Shown here piece by piece: positions 1-12,023 of a stretch of DNA of 64,000 nucleotides (within the stretch, counting starts at the first letter, position 1; every line of letters starts with the position of its first letter). The position numbers and the translations under genes were made by a program. The stretch is from positions 12,679,501 through 12,743,500 of the forward strand of contig OX940870.1 in assembly GCA_954871525.1 (NCBI GenBank). The letters run 5' to 3'. The stretch is from Parietaria judaica. Lineage: Eukaryota > Streptophyta > Magnoliopsida > Rosales > Urticaceae. Below the pieces are notes generated by a model. It worked only from the letters and a program-made list of their open reading frames with translations. It ran no database searches and was not told the DNA's origin.

Positions 1-467
1 GCGGTAACAGGTAGTGAGGGACCCGGATCGCCTGGACCCTGAACGGAAACGAGACTTTCGAACCTAGAATTGCTAGGGACACCTACTCAGGGTACCATAT
101 CGGTCAATTAAAAACTCACTCAAAGGTCAACACGCTACCACCTAAGGTCAATGGGGTCCCATCAAAACCACTAACAGAGGGGGAAAATCGGCCATCCACA
201 CGACTAGGCCAACCAAAGCCCGCCACGTCAACGAACGACATTGGGCCAGGTCCAAAATCCACAACTTCGGCCTCAACAATGTTTGATCCAAAAGAACGGC
301 ATCAACAGATAGTTTCCTAATTTTCTTACCTCGGTTGTTATGAATAAAGCTCTCTAACTACATCCTAATCAATAATTAAATAAGGGATTTTTTTTATTGA
401 TATAAGAAAACAAAAAATATGACAAGGAACTAAAATCGCAGTACTCAATTAGCTCCTATTAAATCAA

Positions 468-980
468 GGGTAAACTGCAGCTAATGTACTCAATGTCTAA
501 TCTTTTGCGGATTATGTATCCAATTTTTATTTTTGGTGACTAATGTACTCAATGTTTGATCCGTTAGATATTTAATTTTGTGTTTTCGCCAGTTGACCGT
601 TAGAGAGTGATTCCTTCTTTATATGTACACTTTTTGTATTTTTGACATAACTCACTTATTTTTTGTCCAAATTTTACGCACTACTTATGGTTGAAAGTAT
701 AAGAGATATATCTACAACTTTGTTGTTTTAATTTTTGTGAAAAACGTTGTTTAAAAGTATGAAATTTTAATTACAACATAAAATTGGACATTAGTTTAAT
801 GTAAAATATTTGTTTCGAGAAAATTTTAATATATTTAATGATTTTTTATGATGAAATGTAAAACTACAAAGTTGTAGATAAATTTTTTATCTTTCCAACG
901 GGTGTTTATTTATAAAATTTGGACAAAAAATGAGTGAGTTATGCCAAAAATATGAAAGATTATTTCACATCACATCTTTG
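468..980 (+). mobile_element. One arm of Mutator-like foldback element (in unit)
   Basis: It starts with GGGTAAACTGC and follows the left arm of the complete foldback element at 53819-54809, including the shared phrases GATCCGTTAGATATT, CAGTTGACCGTTAGAG and TTTCCAACGGGTGTTTATTT. The second arm is missing. Equivalent copies start at 12184 and 23904. Confidence 0.75.
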
Positions 981-1102
981 ACTGCGTACTCTTCGTTGAG
1001 CTGGATTTTTGACCAAATATATCTATTGGAGACTTGACTATGTGCTTGTTGGTTGACTACGGATAGCTTTTGGGCCTTGGTCCGGATAGCTTTTGGGCCT
1101 TG

Positions 1103-2142
1103 GTTGTATCAATATCACTTTGACACCAATCGTTCGTATACAATCCCAGCTAATCGATCTAAACGGATAAAGACTATATAACAAAAGTTTTACTGCGGAA
1201 TAATTAACATTATCTAATTAAGTGAACGAGTAGAATACACTTTGTTCATTATGGGCTAAACCTGAAATTGTGTCTGATACCACAATTCCCATTATTCTAT
1301 CCGGTTTACGAAATCTAATGATAATTAACTGGTCCTGATCATTCATAACATGATTTTGATATTTGGTTTAAGGAATTAGATAATTATCTAATGAATAAAT
1401 AAACATGTACCTTAATTCTGTTGTCGTCGTTACGTCTTCTGATTCTGAAAAGGCTTCTGGGATTTTTTGTGTGCAGAATTTCTCTCAATAGCCTTCCGAT
1501 GTATGTTCCGGAGTTAGACCGCTAGGATGTGTGGGCTCTAGGGATGATCACGAATTCCTTAGGCCTGACCGGGATCGAGTTCTCTCTCTGGCATTGATCA
1601 CAAAATCGCAGAGAGGGAGGGAGAAAAGGGAGAATTTAAATTTCTAAAAGTGAAGGTTATGTTTTCTGGTTTCAGGTCTAGCCTATTTATAGGTGTAAAT
1701 CAAATCTTAACCAACTGGAGATATTTACTCATTATCTTAAAAGGTAATGTATAATATCAAATCTTATTAGATCTTTCAAAAAAGATTGAAATCTAAAGAT
1801 TAGATAACAAATCTTTTATGGAATCAAATCTTCCAAGATTTATATCTACCTAATTTTCGAATTAATATATATTATCTTAAATTCGAAAATAATTCTAAAT
1901 TCGAAAATCGAACTTATAATTAAACCAAAATCATATATAAATATTTTTAATTATAATTAATTATTAATAAATATTAACAATTAAATCCAATAATTAAAAT
2001 TATATTTATTAATTAAATACTATAGATATAAATCCTGTCTTTAATTTATCATCAAATTCGCAGCCAACGGACCCTAATCCGGGTTTTCCCGGATTACCAT
2101 TTTAGCCATAACTTTCTCTATGTACATCAGAATGATGCGATT
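1103..2142 (-). mobile_element. LTR-B, 3' part, minus strand (unit copy 0)
   Basis: Read on the minus strand it has a TATA box CTATAAATAG near 1685 and the same layout as the complete LTR-B at 57154-59291: an AT-rich U3, the TATA box, then a CT-rich leader. The U3 side is cut at 2142 by the tandem-unit junction. An identical block lies at about 12819-13858. The third block, from about 24539, is complete. Confidence 0.7.
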
Positions 2143-5100
2143 TGAAGTTTATATGTTGTATGTGTACGAATCATGTCAATTTTTTCACACTTTTACTCTA
2201 TATTTGTAGTAGGTTCTTAGAAAGCTATTAGGTTGAATAAAAGTTAAACTTTGAATATTATATTAGTTTTATTGTACATTTACATTTTGCATCAAATCTT
2301 GTAGTTTAAATTGATTTTTTAAAACTATGAAATGGAATATAGATGAATTAAGATGGTTTGTGTGATTTTTATTAATTTTTTTTGGATATTTGAGTTAAAT
2401 TTAAGTGTTTATGCACATTGTTTATAATTGCGGCAAAAGTACCCAGCTTTTTAAAATTTGAAATTTAAAGGTATTTTTAGCGGGTTTTTTAGTGCATGTC
2501 GAGTGTTTTGAAATTTAAATGTTGCAAGTGTACGAATCATGTCAATTTTTCACACTTTTACTCTATATTTATAGTAGGTTCTTAGAAAGCTATTAGGTTG
2601 AATGAAAGTTAAACTTTAAGTTTCATATTAGTTTAATTGTACATTTACATTTTGAATCAAATCTTGTAGTTTAAATCGCTTTTTTAAAAGTATAAAATGG
2701 AATATACATGTATTAAGATTGTTTGTGTGATTTGTATAAATTTTTTTGGATATTTAAGTTATATTTAAGTGTTTATGCACATTGTTAATAATTGCGGAAA
2801 AAGTACCCAGCTTTTTAAAATTTGAAATTTAAAGGTATTTTTAGCGGGTTTTTTAGTGCATCTTGAGTGTTTTGAAGTTTATATGTTGTATGTGTACGAA
2901 TCATGTCAATTTTTTCACACTTTTACTCTATATTTGTAGTAGGTTCTTAGAAAGCTATTAGGTTGAATGAAAGTTAAACTTTGAGTTTTATATTAGTTTT
3001 ATTGTACATTTACATTTTGAATCAAATCTTGTAGTTTAAATTGATTTTTTAAAACTATGAAATGGAATATAGATGAATTAAGATGGTTTGTGTGATTTTT
3101 ATTAATTTTTTTTTGATATTTGAGTTAAATTTAAGTGTTTATGCACATTGTTTATAATTGCGGCAAAAGTACCCAGCTTTTTAAAATTTGAAATTTAAAG
3201 GTATTTTTAGCGGGTTTTTTAGTGCATGTCGAGTGTTTTGAAATTTAAATGTTGCATGTGTACGAATCATGTCAATTTTTCACATTTTTACTCTATATTT
3301 ATAGTAGGTTCTTAGAAAGCTATTAGGTTGAATGAAAGTTAAACTTTAAGTTTCATATTAGTTTAATTGTACATTTACATTTTGAATCAAATCTTGTAGT
3401 TTAAATCGCTTTTTTAAAAGTATAAAATGGAATATACATGTATTAAGATTGTTTGTGTGATTTGTATTAATTTTTTTGGATATTTAAGTTATATTTAAGT
3501 GTTTATGCACATTGTTAATAATTGCGGAAAAAGTACCCAGCTTTTTAAAATTTGAAATTTAAAGGTATTTTTAGCGGGTTTTTTAGTGCATCTTGAGTGT
3601 TTTGAAGTTTATATGTTGTATGTGTACGAATCATGTCAATTTTTTCACACTTTTACTCTATATTTGTAGTAGGTTCTTAGAAAGCTATTAGGTTGAATGA
3701 AAGTTAAACTTTGAGTTTTATATTAGTTTTATTGTACATTTACATTTTGAATCAAATCTTGTAGTTTAAATTGATTTTTTAAAACTATGAAATGGAATAT
3801 AGATGAATTAAGATGGTTTGTGTGATTTTTATTAATTTTTTTTTGGATATTTGAGTTAAATTTAAGTGTTTATGCACAGTGTTTATAATTGCGGCAAAAG
3901 TACCCAGCTTTTTAAAATTTGAAATTTAAAGGTATTTTTAGCGGGTTTTTTAGTGCATGTCGAGTGTTTTGAAGTTTAAATGTTGTATGTGAATGAATCA
4001 TGTCGATTTTTCACACTTTTACTCTATATTTCTAGTAGGTTCTTAGAAAGCTATTAGGTTGAATGAAAGTTAAACTTCTAGTTTCATATTAGTTTAATTG
4101 TACATTTACATTTTGAATCAAATCTTGTAGTTTAAATTGATTTTTTAAAACTATGAAATGGAATATAGATGAATTAAGATGGTTTGTGTGATTTTTATTA
4201 ATTTTTTTTGGATATTTGAGTTAAATTTAAGTGTTTATGCACATTGTTTATAATTGCGGCAAAAGTACCCAGCTTTTTAAAATTTGAAATTTAAAGGTAT
4301 TTTTAGCGGGTTTTTTAGTGCATGTCGAGTGTTTTGAAGTTTAAATGTTGCATGTGTACGAATCATGTCAATTTTTCACATTTTTACTCTATATTTGTAG
4401 TAGGTTCTTAGAAAGCTATTAGGTTGAATGAAAGTTAAACTTTAAGTTTCATATTAGTTTAATTGTACATTTACATTTTGAATCAAATCTTGTAGTTTAA
4501 ATCGATTTTTTAAAAGTATAAAATGGAATATACATGTATTAAGATTGTTTGTGTGATTTGTATTAATTTTTTTGGATATTTGAGTTATATTTAAGTGTTT
4601 ATGCACATTATTTATAATTGCGGAAAAAGTACCCAGCTTTTTAAAATTTGAAATTTAAAGGTATTTTTAGCGGGTTTTTTAGTGCATTTTAAGTGTTTTG
4701 AAGTTTATATGTTGTATGTGTACGAATCATGTCAATTTTTTCACACTTTTACTCTATATTTGTAGTAGGTTCTTAGAAAGCTATTAGGTTGAATGAAAGT
4801 TAAACTTTGAGTTTCATATTAGTTTTATTGTACATTTACATTTTGAATCAAATCTTGTAGTTTAAAATGATTTTTTAAAAGTATGAAATGGAATATAGAT
4901 GAATTAAGATGGTTTGTGTGATTTTTAGGATATTTGAGTTAAATTTAAGTGTTTATGCACATTGTTTATAATTGTGGCAAAAGTACCCAGCTTTTTAAAA
5001 TTTGAAATTTAAAGGTATTTTTAGCGGGTTTTCTAGTGCATGTCGAGTGTTTTGAAGTTTAAATGTTGTATGTGAATGAATCATGTCAATTTTTCACACT

Positions 5101-6439
5101 TTTACTCTATATTTATAGTAGGTTCTTAGAAAGTTATTAGGTTGAATGAAAGTTAAACTTCTAGTTTCATATTAGTTTAATTGTACATTTACATTTTGAA
5201 TCAAATCTTGTAGTTTAAATTGATTTTTAAAAGTATAAAATGGAATATAGATGTATTAAGATGGTTTGTGTGATTTGTATTAATTTTTTTGGATATTTGA
5301 GTTATATTTAAGTGTATGCACATTTTTATAATTGCGGCAAAAGTACCCAACTTTTTAAAATTTGAAATTTAAAGGTATTTTTAGCGGGTTTTTTTAGTGC
5401 ATGTCGAGTGTTTTGAAGTTTAAATGTTGTATATGTACGAATCATGTCAATTTTTCACACTTTTACTCTATATTTGTAGTAGGTTCTTAGAAAGCTACTA
5501 GGTTGAATGAAAGTTAAACTTTGAGTTTCATATTAGTTTAATTGTACATTTACATTTTGAATCAAATCTTGTAGTTTAAATTGATTTTTTAGTATAAAAT
5601 GGAATATAGATGAATTAAGATGGTTTGTGTGATTTTTAATTTTTTTTTCGATATTTGAGTTAGATTTAAGTGTTTATGCACATTGTTTATAATTGCGGCA
5701 AAAGTACCCAACTTTTTAAAATTTGAAATTTATAGGTAATTTTAGCGGGTTTTTTAGTGCATGTCGAGTGTTTTGAAGTTTTAATGTTGTATGTGTACAC
5801 TTCATGTCAATTTGTCACACTTTTACTCTATATTTGTAGTAGGTTCTTAGAAAGCTATTAGGTTGAATGAAAGTTAAGCTTTGATTATCATATTAGTTTA
5901 ATTGTACATTTACATTTTGAATCAAATCTTGTAGTTTAAATTCAGTTTTTAAAAGTATAAAATAGAATATAGATGTATTAAGATGGTTTGTGTGATTTGT
6001 ATTGATTTTTTTGGATATTTGAGTTATATTTAAGTGTTTATGCACATTATTTATAATTGCGGCAAAAGTACCCAGCTTTTTAAATTTTAAAATTTAAATG
6101 TTTTTTTAGCGGGTTTTTAGTGCATCTTGAGTGTTTTGAAGTTTAAATGTTGTATGTGTACGAATCATGTCAATTTTTCACACTTTTACTCTATATTTGT
6201 AGTAGGTTCTTAGAAAGCTATTAGGTTGAATGAAAGTTAAACTTTGAGTTTCATATTATTTTAATTGTACATTTACATTTTGAATCAAATCTTGTAGTTT
6301 AAATTGATTTTTTAAATGTATAAAATGGAATATAGATGAATTAATATGGTTTATGTGATTTGTATTAATTTTTTTTTGGATATTTGAGTTATATTTTAGT
6401 GTTTATGCACATTGTTTATAATTGCGGCAAAAGTACCCA
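2143..6439 (+). repeat. 365-bp tandem repeat array, about 12 copies
   Basis: The phrase CGAATCATGTCAATTTTT (or a close variant) recurs at about 2168, 2531, 2896, 3260, 3626, 3993, 4358, 4726, 5078, 5438, 5797 and 6163, a spacing of 352-368 bases. Each monomer also holds GCGGCAAAAGTACCCAGC and AGCGGGTTTTTTAGTGCA. Early monomers alternate between two subtypes, one with GAAGTTTATATGTTGTATG and one with GAAATTTAAATGTTGCA, which suggests a dimeric higher-order unit of about 730 bases. The block is AT-rich and non-coding. Confidence 0.95.
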
Positions 6440-6510
6440 TGTGATTGGTTGAGGCAAAAGTACCCATGTTATTGGTTGACTTAAATAAAAATATTTTTCG
6501 TAATCGTATC

Positions 6511-6931
6511 TGGCCGCGGCTGACATTAAATGGCCGCAGCTATATCAGCAACGTTGACATGTTATTGGTTGAGGGACGTAAGGCGAAAACTTAAATTCCC
6601 GTTGGCCGCGGCCACATTTTTCTGGCTGCGGCTAGATTGGTTCAAAAATTTATCATCAACTCTGTATAATATGTGCTCCCAGTATGGCTGCGGCCTATCT
6701 ACTATGGCTGCGGCTAGAGGGACCAAAACTTAAACCCGCTGCGACTGTACCGTTTAGGCTGTGGCCGGTTCGGTTCAAAAATTTATCATCGACTCTGTAT
6801 AATATCTGTTCCTAGTATGGCTGCGGCTATTTAGGTCTTGCTGCGGCCGACGGGTCAAAAAATTCAAACAGCCGCGGCCATAAAAAACCGGTTGCGGCTG
6901 TATTAGTTCAAAAATTTCTCATCGGCTGCAG
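6511..6931 (+). repeat. GC-rich GGCCGCGGC/GGCTGCGGC repeat block
   Basis: Short motifs such as TGGCCGCGGC, GGCTGCGGC and GCCGCGGCC recur every 10 to 60 bases in otherwise AT-rich DNA. A phrase with TTCAAAAATTTATCATC, GACTCTGTATAATAT and AGTATGGCTGCGGC occurs twice, about 124 bases apart. Open frames here are low-complexity and not credible genes. The duplicate lies at 18233-18653. Confidence 0.7.
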
Positions 6932-7035
6932 CCAATAACAGTTATGTTTATAAAAAAAAAAACATAAACTGGGCAATTTAAGCGTTGCCAAACGCAGCCA
7001 ATAACAAACTTATATAACTTCCCTAAAAAATAAAA

Positions 7036-7330
7036 GGGTAAATTGTGGCTAAAATACCTAATGTTTCAGTTTTTTTTTTTAATTATGTACCCAAAGTTTT
7101 TTTTGGTGGCTATTATACCCAAAGTTTATTCCGTTAACGCCAAACGTACCTACCGTTAAATCTACATTAATCCTCCATACGTGGCACACATGTCGCTGCC
7201 ACGTCATTCTATCCTGCCCAATGTTTCAAACATTTGCGGCTAAAGTACCCAATGTTAAATGTACTTTAATCCTACCCAATGTTTCAAACATTTGCGGCTA
7301 AAGTACCCAATGTTTTAAAATAAAATTAAA
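7036..7330 (+). mobile_element. Mutator-like terminal sequence
   Basis: It begins GGGTAAATTGTGGCT and contains AATACCTAATGTTTC, TACCCAAAGTTT and CCGTTAACGCCAAACGTACC. These phrases also occur at the element tips around 50139 and 50298. It precedes a GC-rich gene-like fragment, so it may be one end of a gene-capturing element. The matching far end was not found. A duplicate begins at 18757. Confidence 0.5.
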
Positions 7331-7379
7331 CTGCTCGAGTGATTTATTTAGATCGATTTTTGGGTTGACTTTTTTACAC

Positions 7380-7720
7380 CGGACCCGGGTTGGGTTTTCG
7401 GGCCCCCCAAAGCCTAAAGCCCAAACCCCATCCGATTCAACTCTCCACTTTCCTCTATCCAGTGAGGGACCCACTTGAGTTAACTCTCTCCGTGCACTCA
7501 AACACCATCGTCTCCCTCTCGAGTCTTGATGGGAGAACTCCGTCAGCGCCTGGAGTGACTTGTCTCCGCCAAATGCCCCGGCGACCGTCCACTGATCGAG
7601 ATAGCCAGAGAAGACGACCAACTTCTGCAACTGATCCTCGCCTCCGTCGGACCTCGAATCGTTGTTCTGCTCTCCTCTTCATGTTGCCAAATTCATCTCC
7701 AAGCCACTAAGTTTGAAGTT
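7380..7720 (+). other. GC-rich gene-like fragment, product unknown
   Basis: This segment is much richer in C and G than its neighbours. It holds overlapping open frames on both strands, the longest on the plus strand giving 106 residues. The first part resembles a plant 5' leader (CTCTCCACTTTCCTC). No family is recognised and no splice pattern was established. Its place just after Mutator-like terminal sequence suggests a captured gene piece. An identical copy lies at 19101-19441, so it has no independent sign of coding constraint. Confidence 0.35.
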
Positions 7721-8180
7721 TTTGCTTTTATTTTTTATCCCAAAATGTTGTTAATCTGACTAGTTCTTCGTTTTATGCATTCTCTTCGATTTCATTTTGT
7801 TTCTTTGGTATTTGGCTAGGGTTTAGAAAATTTGCTCTAGTTGCTACTTGGAAGCAGATTTTTGTGACAAACTGTATCCTATTGGCCTGTTTTTAGAATG
7901 TGTCTTTGATGAGTGAAGATTAAGAAGTAGCTAAGTAATTCTTTTGTTTGAGTAAAATTGACTGAAATGTTTAGCTCCTATCCTATTTTGACCATGTCTA
8001 GAACCGATTCCAACCGGGTCCAGCCCAAAAACCGTAATTTTAATTCAAAATTAGGAACAGGGCCTTTCTCAAAATTTTAGCCCCTCTCAATATAATTTCC
8101 TGGATCCGTCATTGCACCCACCAAAATTTAAGTGTAATCAATCTATTTATATAAGTATTAAGAACGGATAGTTTTGGGGG

Positions 8181-8388
8181 TAGAGCTGCACAAATAAATC
8201 GTGAACGTGCATCGTGGCGCGTCGTGATCTTTTTTATTGGTCGCGATTAATGGCGACTAACTAACGGGAATCGCGACTCATCGCGACGCGGAGTAATAGT
8301 GCGAGAGAATCGGTCGCATCGCGACGTCGAGTTTGGCGATTTTCACGATTTAGTCGCGACTCATCGCGACGTCCCATGTGCATCTCTA
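8181..8388 (+). mobile_element. hAT-type MITE (208 bp)
   Basis: The ends are imperfect inverted repeats: TAGAGCTGCACA at the start and TGTGCATCTCTA at the end. The flanking 8-bp sites are TTTGGGGG (8173-8180) and GTTGGGGG (8389-8396), which agree at seven of eight bases. The original site can be read from the uninterrupted LTR-A. The body is rich in CGCGA motifs and holds no gene. Confidence 0.88.
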
Positions 8389-8576
8389 GTTGGGGGGTAT
8401 TTTGTGAAGTATATTAATAAAGAGAAATTATTTAATTAATACATTTCCTTATTAGTTAAATCATTTTTAACAGCAAAGTGCCCTCCGGGCGCCCATTTTC
8501 ACAAAACAAAGTGTTCAGGTGTTCCTAAAAATATAAAAACACCCAAAAACGACATAAAATTTGTTAAATATAATTA

Positions 8577-10745
8577 ATTATTTGCCGATTTGGAGATTTT
8601 TCCTCCCATTATTCGAATTCTATTAATTGAATATAATTAATTATTTCAATCAAATGGTCCAGATTCAATCTCATCTAAATCCAATGGATATAATTAATCA
8701 GGGATTTAATTATATAATAATACATGATAAGATCAAAATATTTAATCTTATCATCATATTAATAAAATTTGAAGTATATTATATATACATATTTAATAAA
8801 TAAATCCCAGGGTTTTAAAATAAATCTTAAACCAATGGTTAAAAATAAATCTTAAACCAATCCAATGGATCAAATCAATTAGGGATAAAGTCAAATACAC
8901 TATGGTTTTACAAAACCCTAATTTGAACTCTTATCCATAATATTATTCGAATTTATAAATTATATATATAACATTAATTAATTTATAATCCGACGGTTAA
9001 AGATTATATCTCAAAACCGATCCAACGGACACAATTAATTAAGCAAATTCGAAATACCTAAACTTGGTCACCAAGTTTCAATTTCAAATTACATTTAGGG
9101 TTCAAATCAATTATCTCAATCCAACGGTTGATATTAAATAATAACCGATCCAATGGATTAAATTGATTTTAGGGTTTTGCCAAAATACCAAAACATTAGG
9201 TACTTATGCCGCAAATATAAATTCTCCAATTTACATATTCGAATTTAGCTAGGTTCGTATTCTCCAAACCCTAATTCGAATTTACACATATAACAATATA
9301 TAAATATATATTTTTATTTATTAATATAAATCTTTTAATTATTAACTAATTACTAATTAGATATTAATAATTAAATCCAAATAATTAAATTATATTAATA
9401 AAACCTGATCTCAATATCACACATTAAATTTCATGGTGCAAAACCATCATTTAAATTCGTGACATGTGATTTAATTTCATAGTTTATCGAACCGAGTCAT
9501 AAACTTAGAAAATCCATAAATCACAAACCGTAAGTCAGAATGACTTGGTTCAAAAAGCAAAGTTGCTTATAATTTAATTTAAAACAACATAGTGCTGTTA
9601 GAAAATCTAAATTATAACTTTTTTTTTATCAGTTAATTCCGTGTACCAAAATATGATACTTTTGCCACGCTGACGATAAAACTAACTGACGTCTGACACA
9701 GACTTTTAAGTTTTATAAGTCGAGTCAAATGATTAAACATTATCCAGAATGTATTTTAATCATGTACGTATCATCCGTTACAGAGCTATCATGGGGACCA
9801 TGGACCCGTATCACTTAAGCTCCAACGAACTGCTAGTTGTTCGTCAAACCTCGAAGTGATTCCACTATAGACCCGAGGCTGCACTCTTTAGTGATACGGT
9901 ATATATTATTCCCTTATAACAGCAGGGTGTCCATTAGATACAATCAAATTCGGGTTATTGTCCTTTCAGTTGATGACTCACACATGAGCAGGCGGTTTTT
10001 ACCGTAATGCCCCTCAATGCATTTTCATCATTGACTCAGCCAGTAATTTTATGAGCAAACCACTTATGGTTTCGATTCATAAGTTGCGCACGGGTACCTC
10101 TCACTTCTCACCACTGACAACCAAGGGAATCATCATGACTCTGAAGAAAGCTATGTGATGCCCATGTCTATGATCAAGCTATACTTACTATTGACTATCA
10201 TGTTCCCAAAATAATAGTTTGGGAACATCGATAATATCTTGTGTTCTTTAATGGTTAAATCAAAGAACAATCAAGCCAGTAGCTCGGACTCATGATCACT
10301 CAGGACTTAGAACTAATATCCATTTGATCATCATTTTGTGACTCAACTACAAGTTATCAGTGTCGGTCCTTTATGTCAACTTCTTGAGTTTAAGTCAGGT
10401 CCGGTCCAGTATGAAGACGCTTCATACTTAATGCACTTCTAGTGAGTGTGACACACACATAATCCAGAATAGGATTGTCACTTAGTTACATTAATGACCT
10501 TACCGATTAATTGGCTCCCACCCAGTTAATCAGGTCACGGACGTTTTAAGTTCATTTATTATGTTTATTAATTCTTCCTCACATGACTCTGTTGTGATAA
10601 TATTAACATAATTGCATCCTTTATGAACTAAGGAATCAAACATTCTATTTTACTCGACCAGAAACTATAATAAGATTAACATAATAAGCATCATCTTTAT
10701 TCAACGACTTGTCATAATCTTTTACAAATGGATAAATATCTTGTT
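8577..10745 (-). mobile_element. LTR-B-like block inserted in LTR-A
   Basis: LTR-A is interrupted here relative to the clean copy at 60374-61912. Read on the minus strand, the block follows the U3 pattern of LTR-B, with phrases about a final GTGAGTCATC and a GGTACACGG-like stretch, but it is diverged and AT-rich. Exact ends and target duplication were not resolved. The equivalent block in the next unit lies at about 20298-22465. No gene is seen. Confidence 0.5.
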
Positions 10746-12023
10746 TAAGGACACATATATCCAAAAAGAGACCATCCTGCCCCTGCCAAACGCCTGCCAC
10801 CACAGCGCCCACTTGTGGACAGCCTTTTGCTGCCTGCCATGTGGAGGGCCGAGATAGGTCCTCGTTTTGCGCGCCTGCCACTTGCGTGCAGGCGCGTGAG
10901 ACGTCGGATGGCCGATACGACGGCGGCAATGGATTCCTCTTTTCCCAGGGACCAATCTGCATATATAATATTGTCCGGGGGCCTCCCGGAATAATATTAT
11001 ATTGCACCTAGACCCCCGAATCCTATTATAAAATGAAGCACAGTTCAGTTGAAACAGTATGATATCGAAACTCACTCGAGTTCTCTCGACTCTCTCTCTC
11101 TACCCCCTATATACTCGCCTCCCCTCAAATATCGTTCTAATGTTGAGGGTCGGAGGTGAATCAGGGGGTAAGCCCCCTGTTTCCCTTGACCTCGGGTGTT
11201 CCTTTTTTCAGGTCTGGAAAGAGAGAAATTTACAAAAGCGGGAGCCCTGGGGAAATTCTTACAAGGTCCTCGACTCACCTGATAGTTCTCGTTCTACGAT
11301 GTGTCCAGCCTATCCCCAGTCCACTGCGTGGCTGTGTGTATAGTCTGGGGACACGTAACAGGACTCACAATTCAGGTCGTAGGGTCTGACCTGAGGGAAT
11401 TTCTCTAGGATCTGAAAGACAGAGGGATCACTCTGAGAGGAACCCCTGGACAAGATCCTGGGCAAGTTCGAGACCCCACCTACCCTTGTTCTAAGCTCTG
11501 CACGGCATAGGTTCTCCCTCTTAGTCCCTATATCTCTTAAAGATACCACGACTCTGCGAACAGTTCCATCAGCCCGAACTTAAACAAGCCATATCGGGTG
11601 GAGAGTCTAACCCCCCAGGGTTCACTTCCTGGTCGAACGCACTCCCCCATTCGCTGGTACCCCCGATTCGTGTGGCCTCCAAACCTGTAACCCCGGCCTT
11701 GTCCATTCTAGGCCCTGCGGTAACAGGTAGTGAGGGACCCGGATCGCCTGGACCCTGAACGGAAACGAGACTTTCGAACCTAGAATTGCTAGGGACACCT
11801 ACTCAGGGTACCATATCGGTCAATTAAAAACTCACTCAAAGGTCAACACGCTACCACCTAAGGTCAATGGGGTCCCATCAAAACCACTAACAGAGGGGGA
11901 AAATCGGCCATCCACACGACTAGGCCAACCAAAGCCCGCCACGTCAACGAACGACATTGGGCCAGGTCCAAAATCCACAACTTCGGCCTCAACAATGTTT
12001 GATCCAAAAGAACGGCATCAACA
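10746..12023 (+). other. LTR-A promoter, leader and 3' end (no gene)
   Basis: This is the right-hand part of LTR-A. It aligns with 60374-61500 read in reverse, including the paired GCACCTAGACCCCCG and TTCAGTTGAAAC stretches. Overlapping open frames on both strands around 10645-11550 are in LTR sequence and recur identically in the next unit. They are not genes. Confidence 0.75.

Larger units (their letters stand above)
1..2142 (+). repeat. Partial first copy of 11.72-kb tandem unit
   Basis: This stretch matches 11717-13858 and 23437-25578 almost base for base. It holds the last part of LTR-A (1-307), a GATAG target duplication (308-312), one arm of a Mutator-like foldback element (468-about 980) and the minus-strand 3' part of LTR-B (about 1103-2142). 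It ends at the point where the 365-bp tandem repeat begins. Only scattered single-base differences separate the copies. No gene is seen in it. Confidence 0.95.
8172..12023 (+). mobile_element. Solo LTR-A with two later insertions
   Basis: The ends match the clean solo LTR-A at 60374-61912 (TGTTGGGGGG at the start, GGCATCAACA at the end; the start here is mutated to TTTTGGGGG). A 5-bp target duplication GATAG flanks it at 8167-8171 and 12024-12028. A hAT MITE sits nine bases inside the start, and an LTR-B-like block of about 2.2 kb sits further in. The core promoter region has TATTATAAAATG near 11025. There is no second LTR and no gag or pol. Confidence 0.85.

Noticed and set aside
2143..6439. 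CRISPR-like regular repeats
   Set aside because: Spacing is regular, but whole 365-bp monomers repeat with no unique spacers, in a plant genome.
10645..11549. Several overlapping open frames on both strands (up to 120 residues), repeated at 22365-23269
   Set aside because: They lie in LTR-A promoter and leader sequence, overlap on both strands, recur identically with the tandem unit and match no protein.
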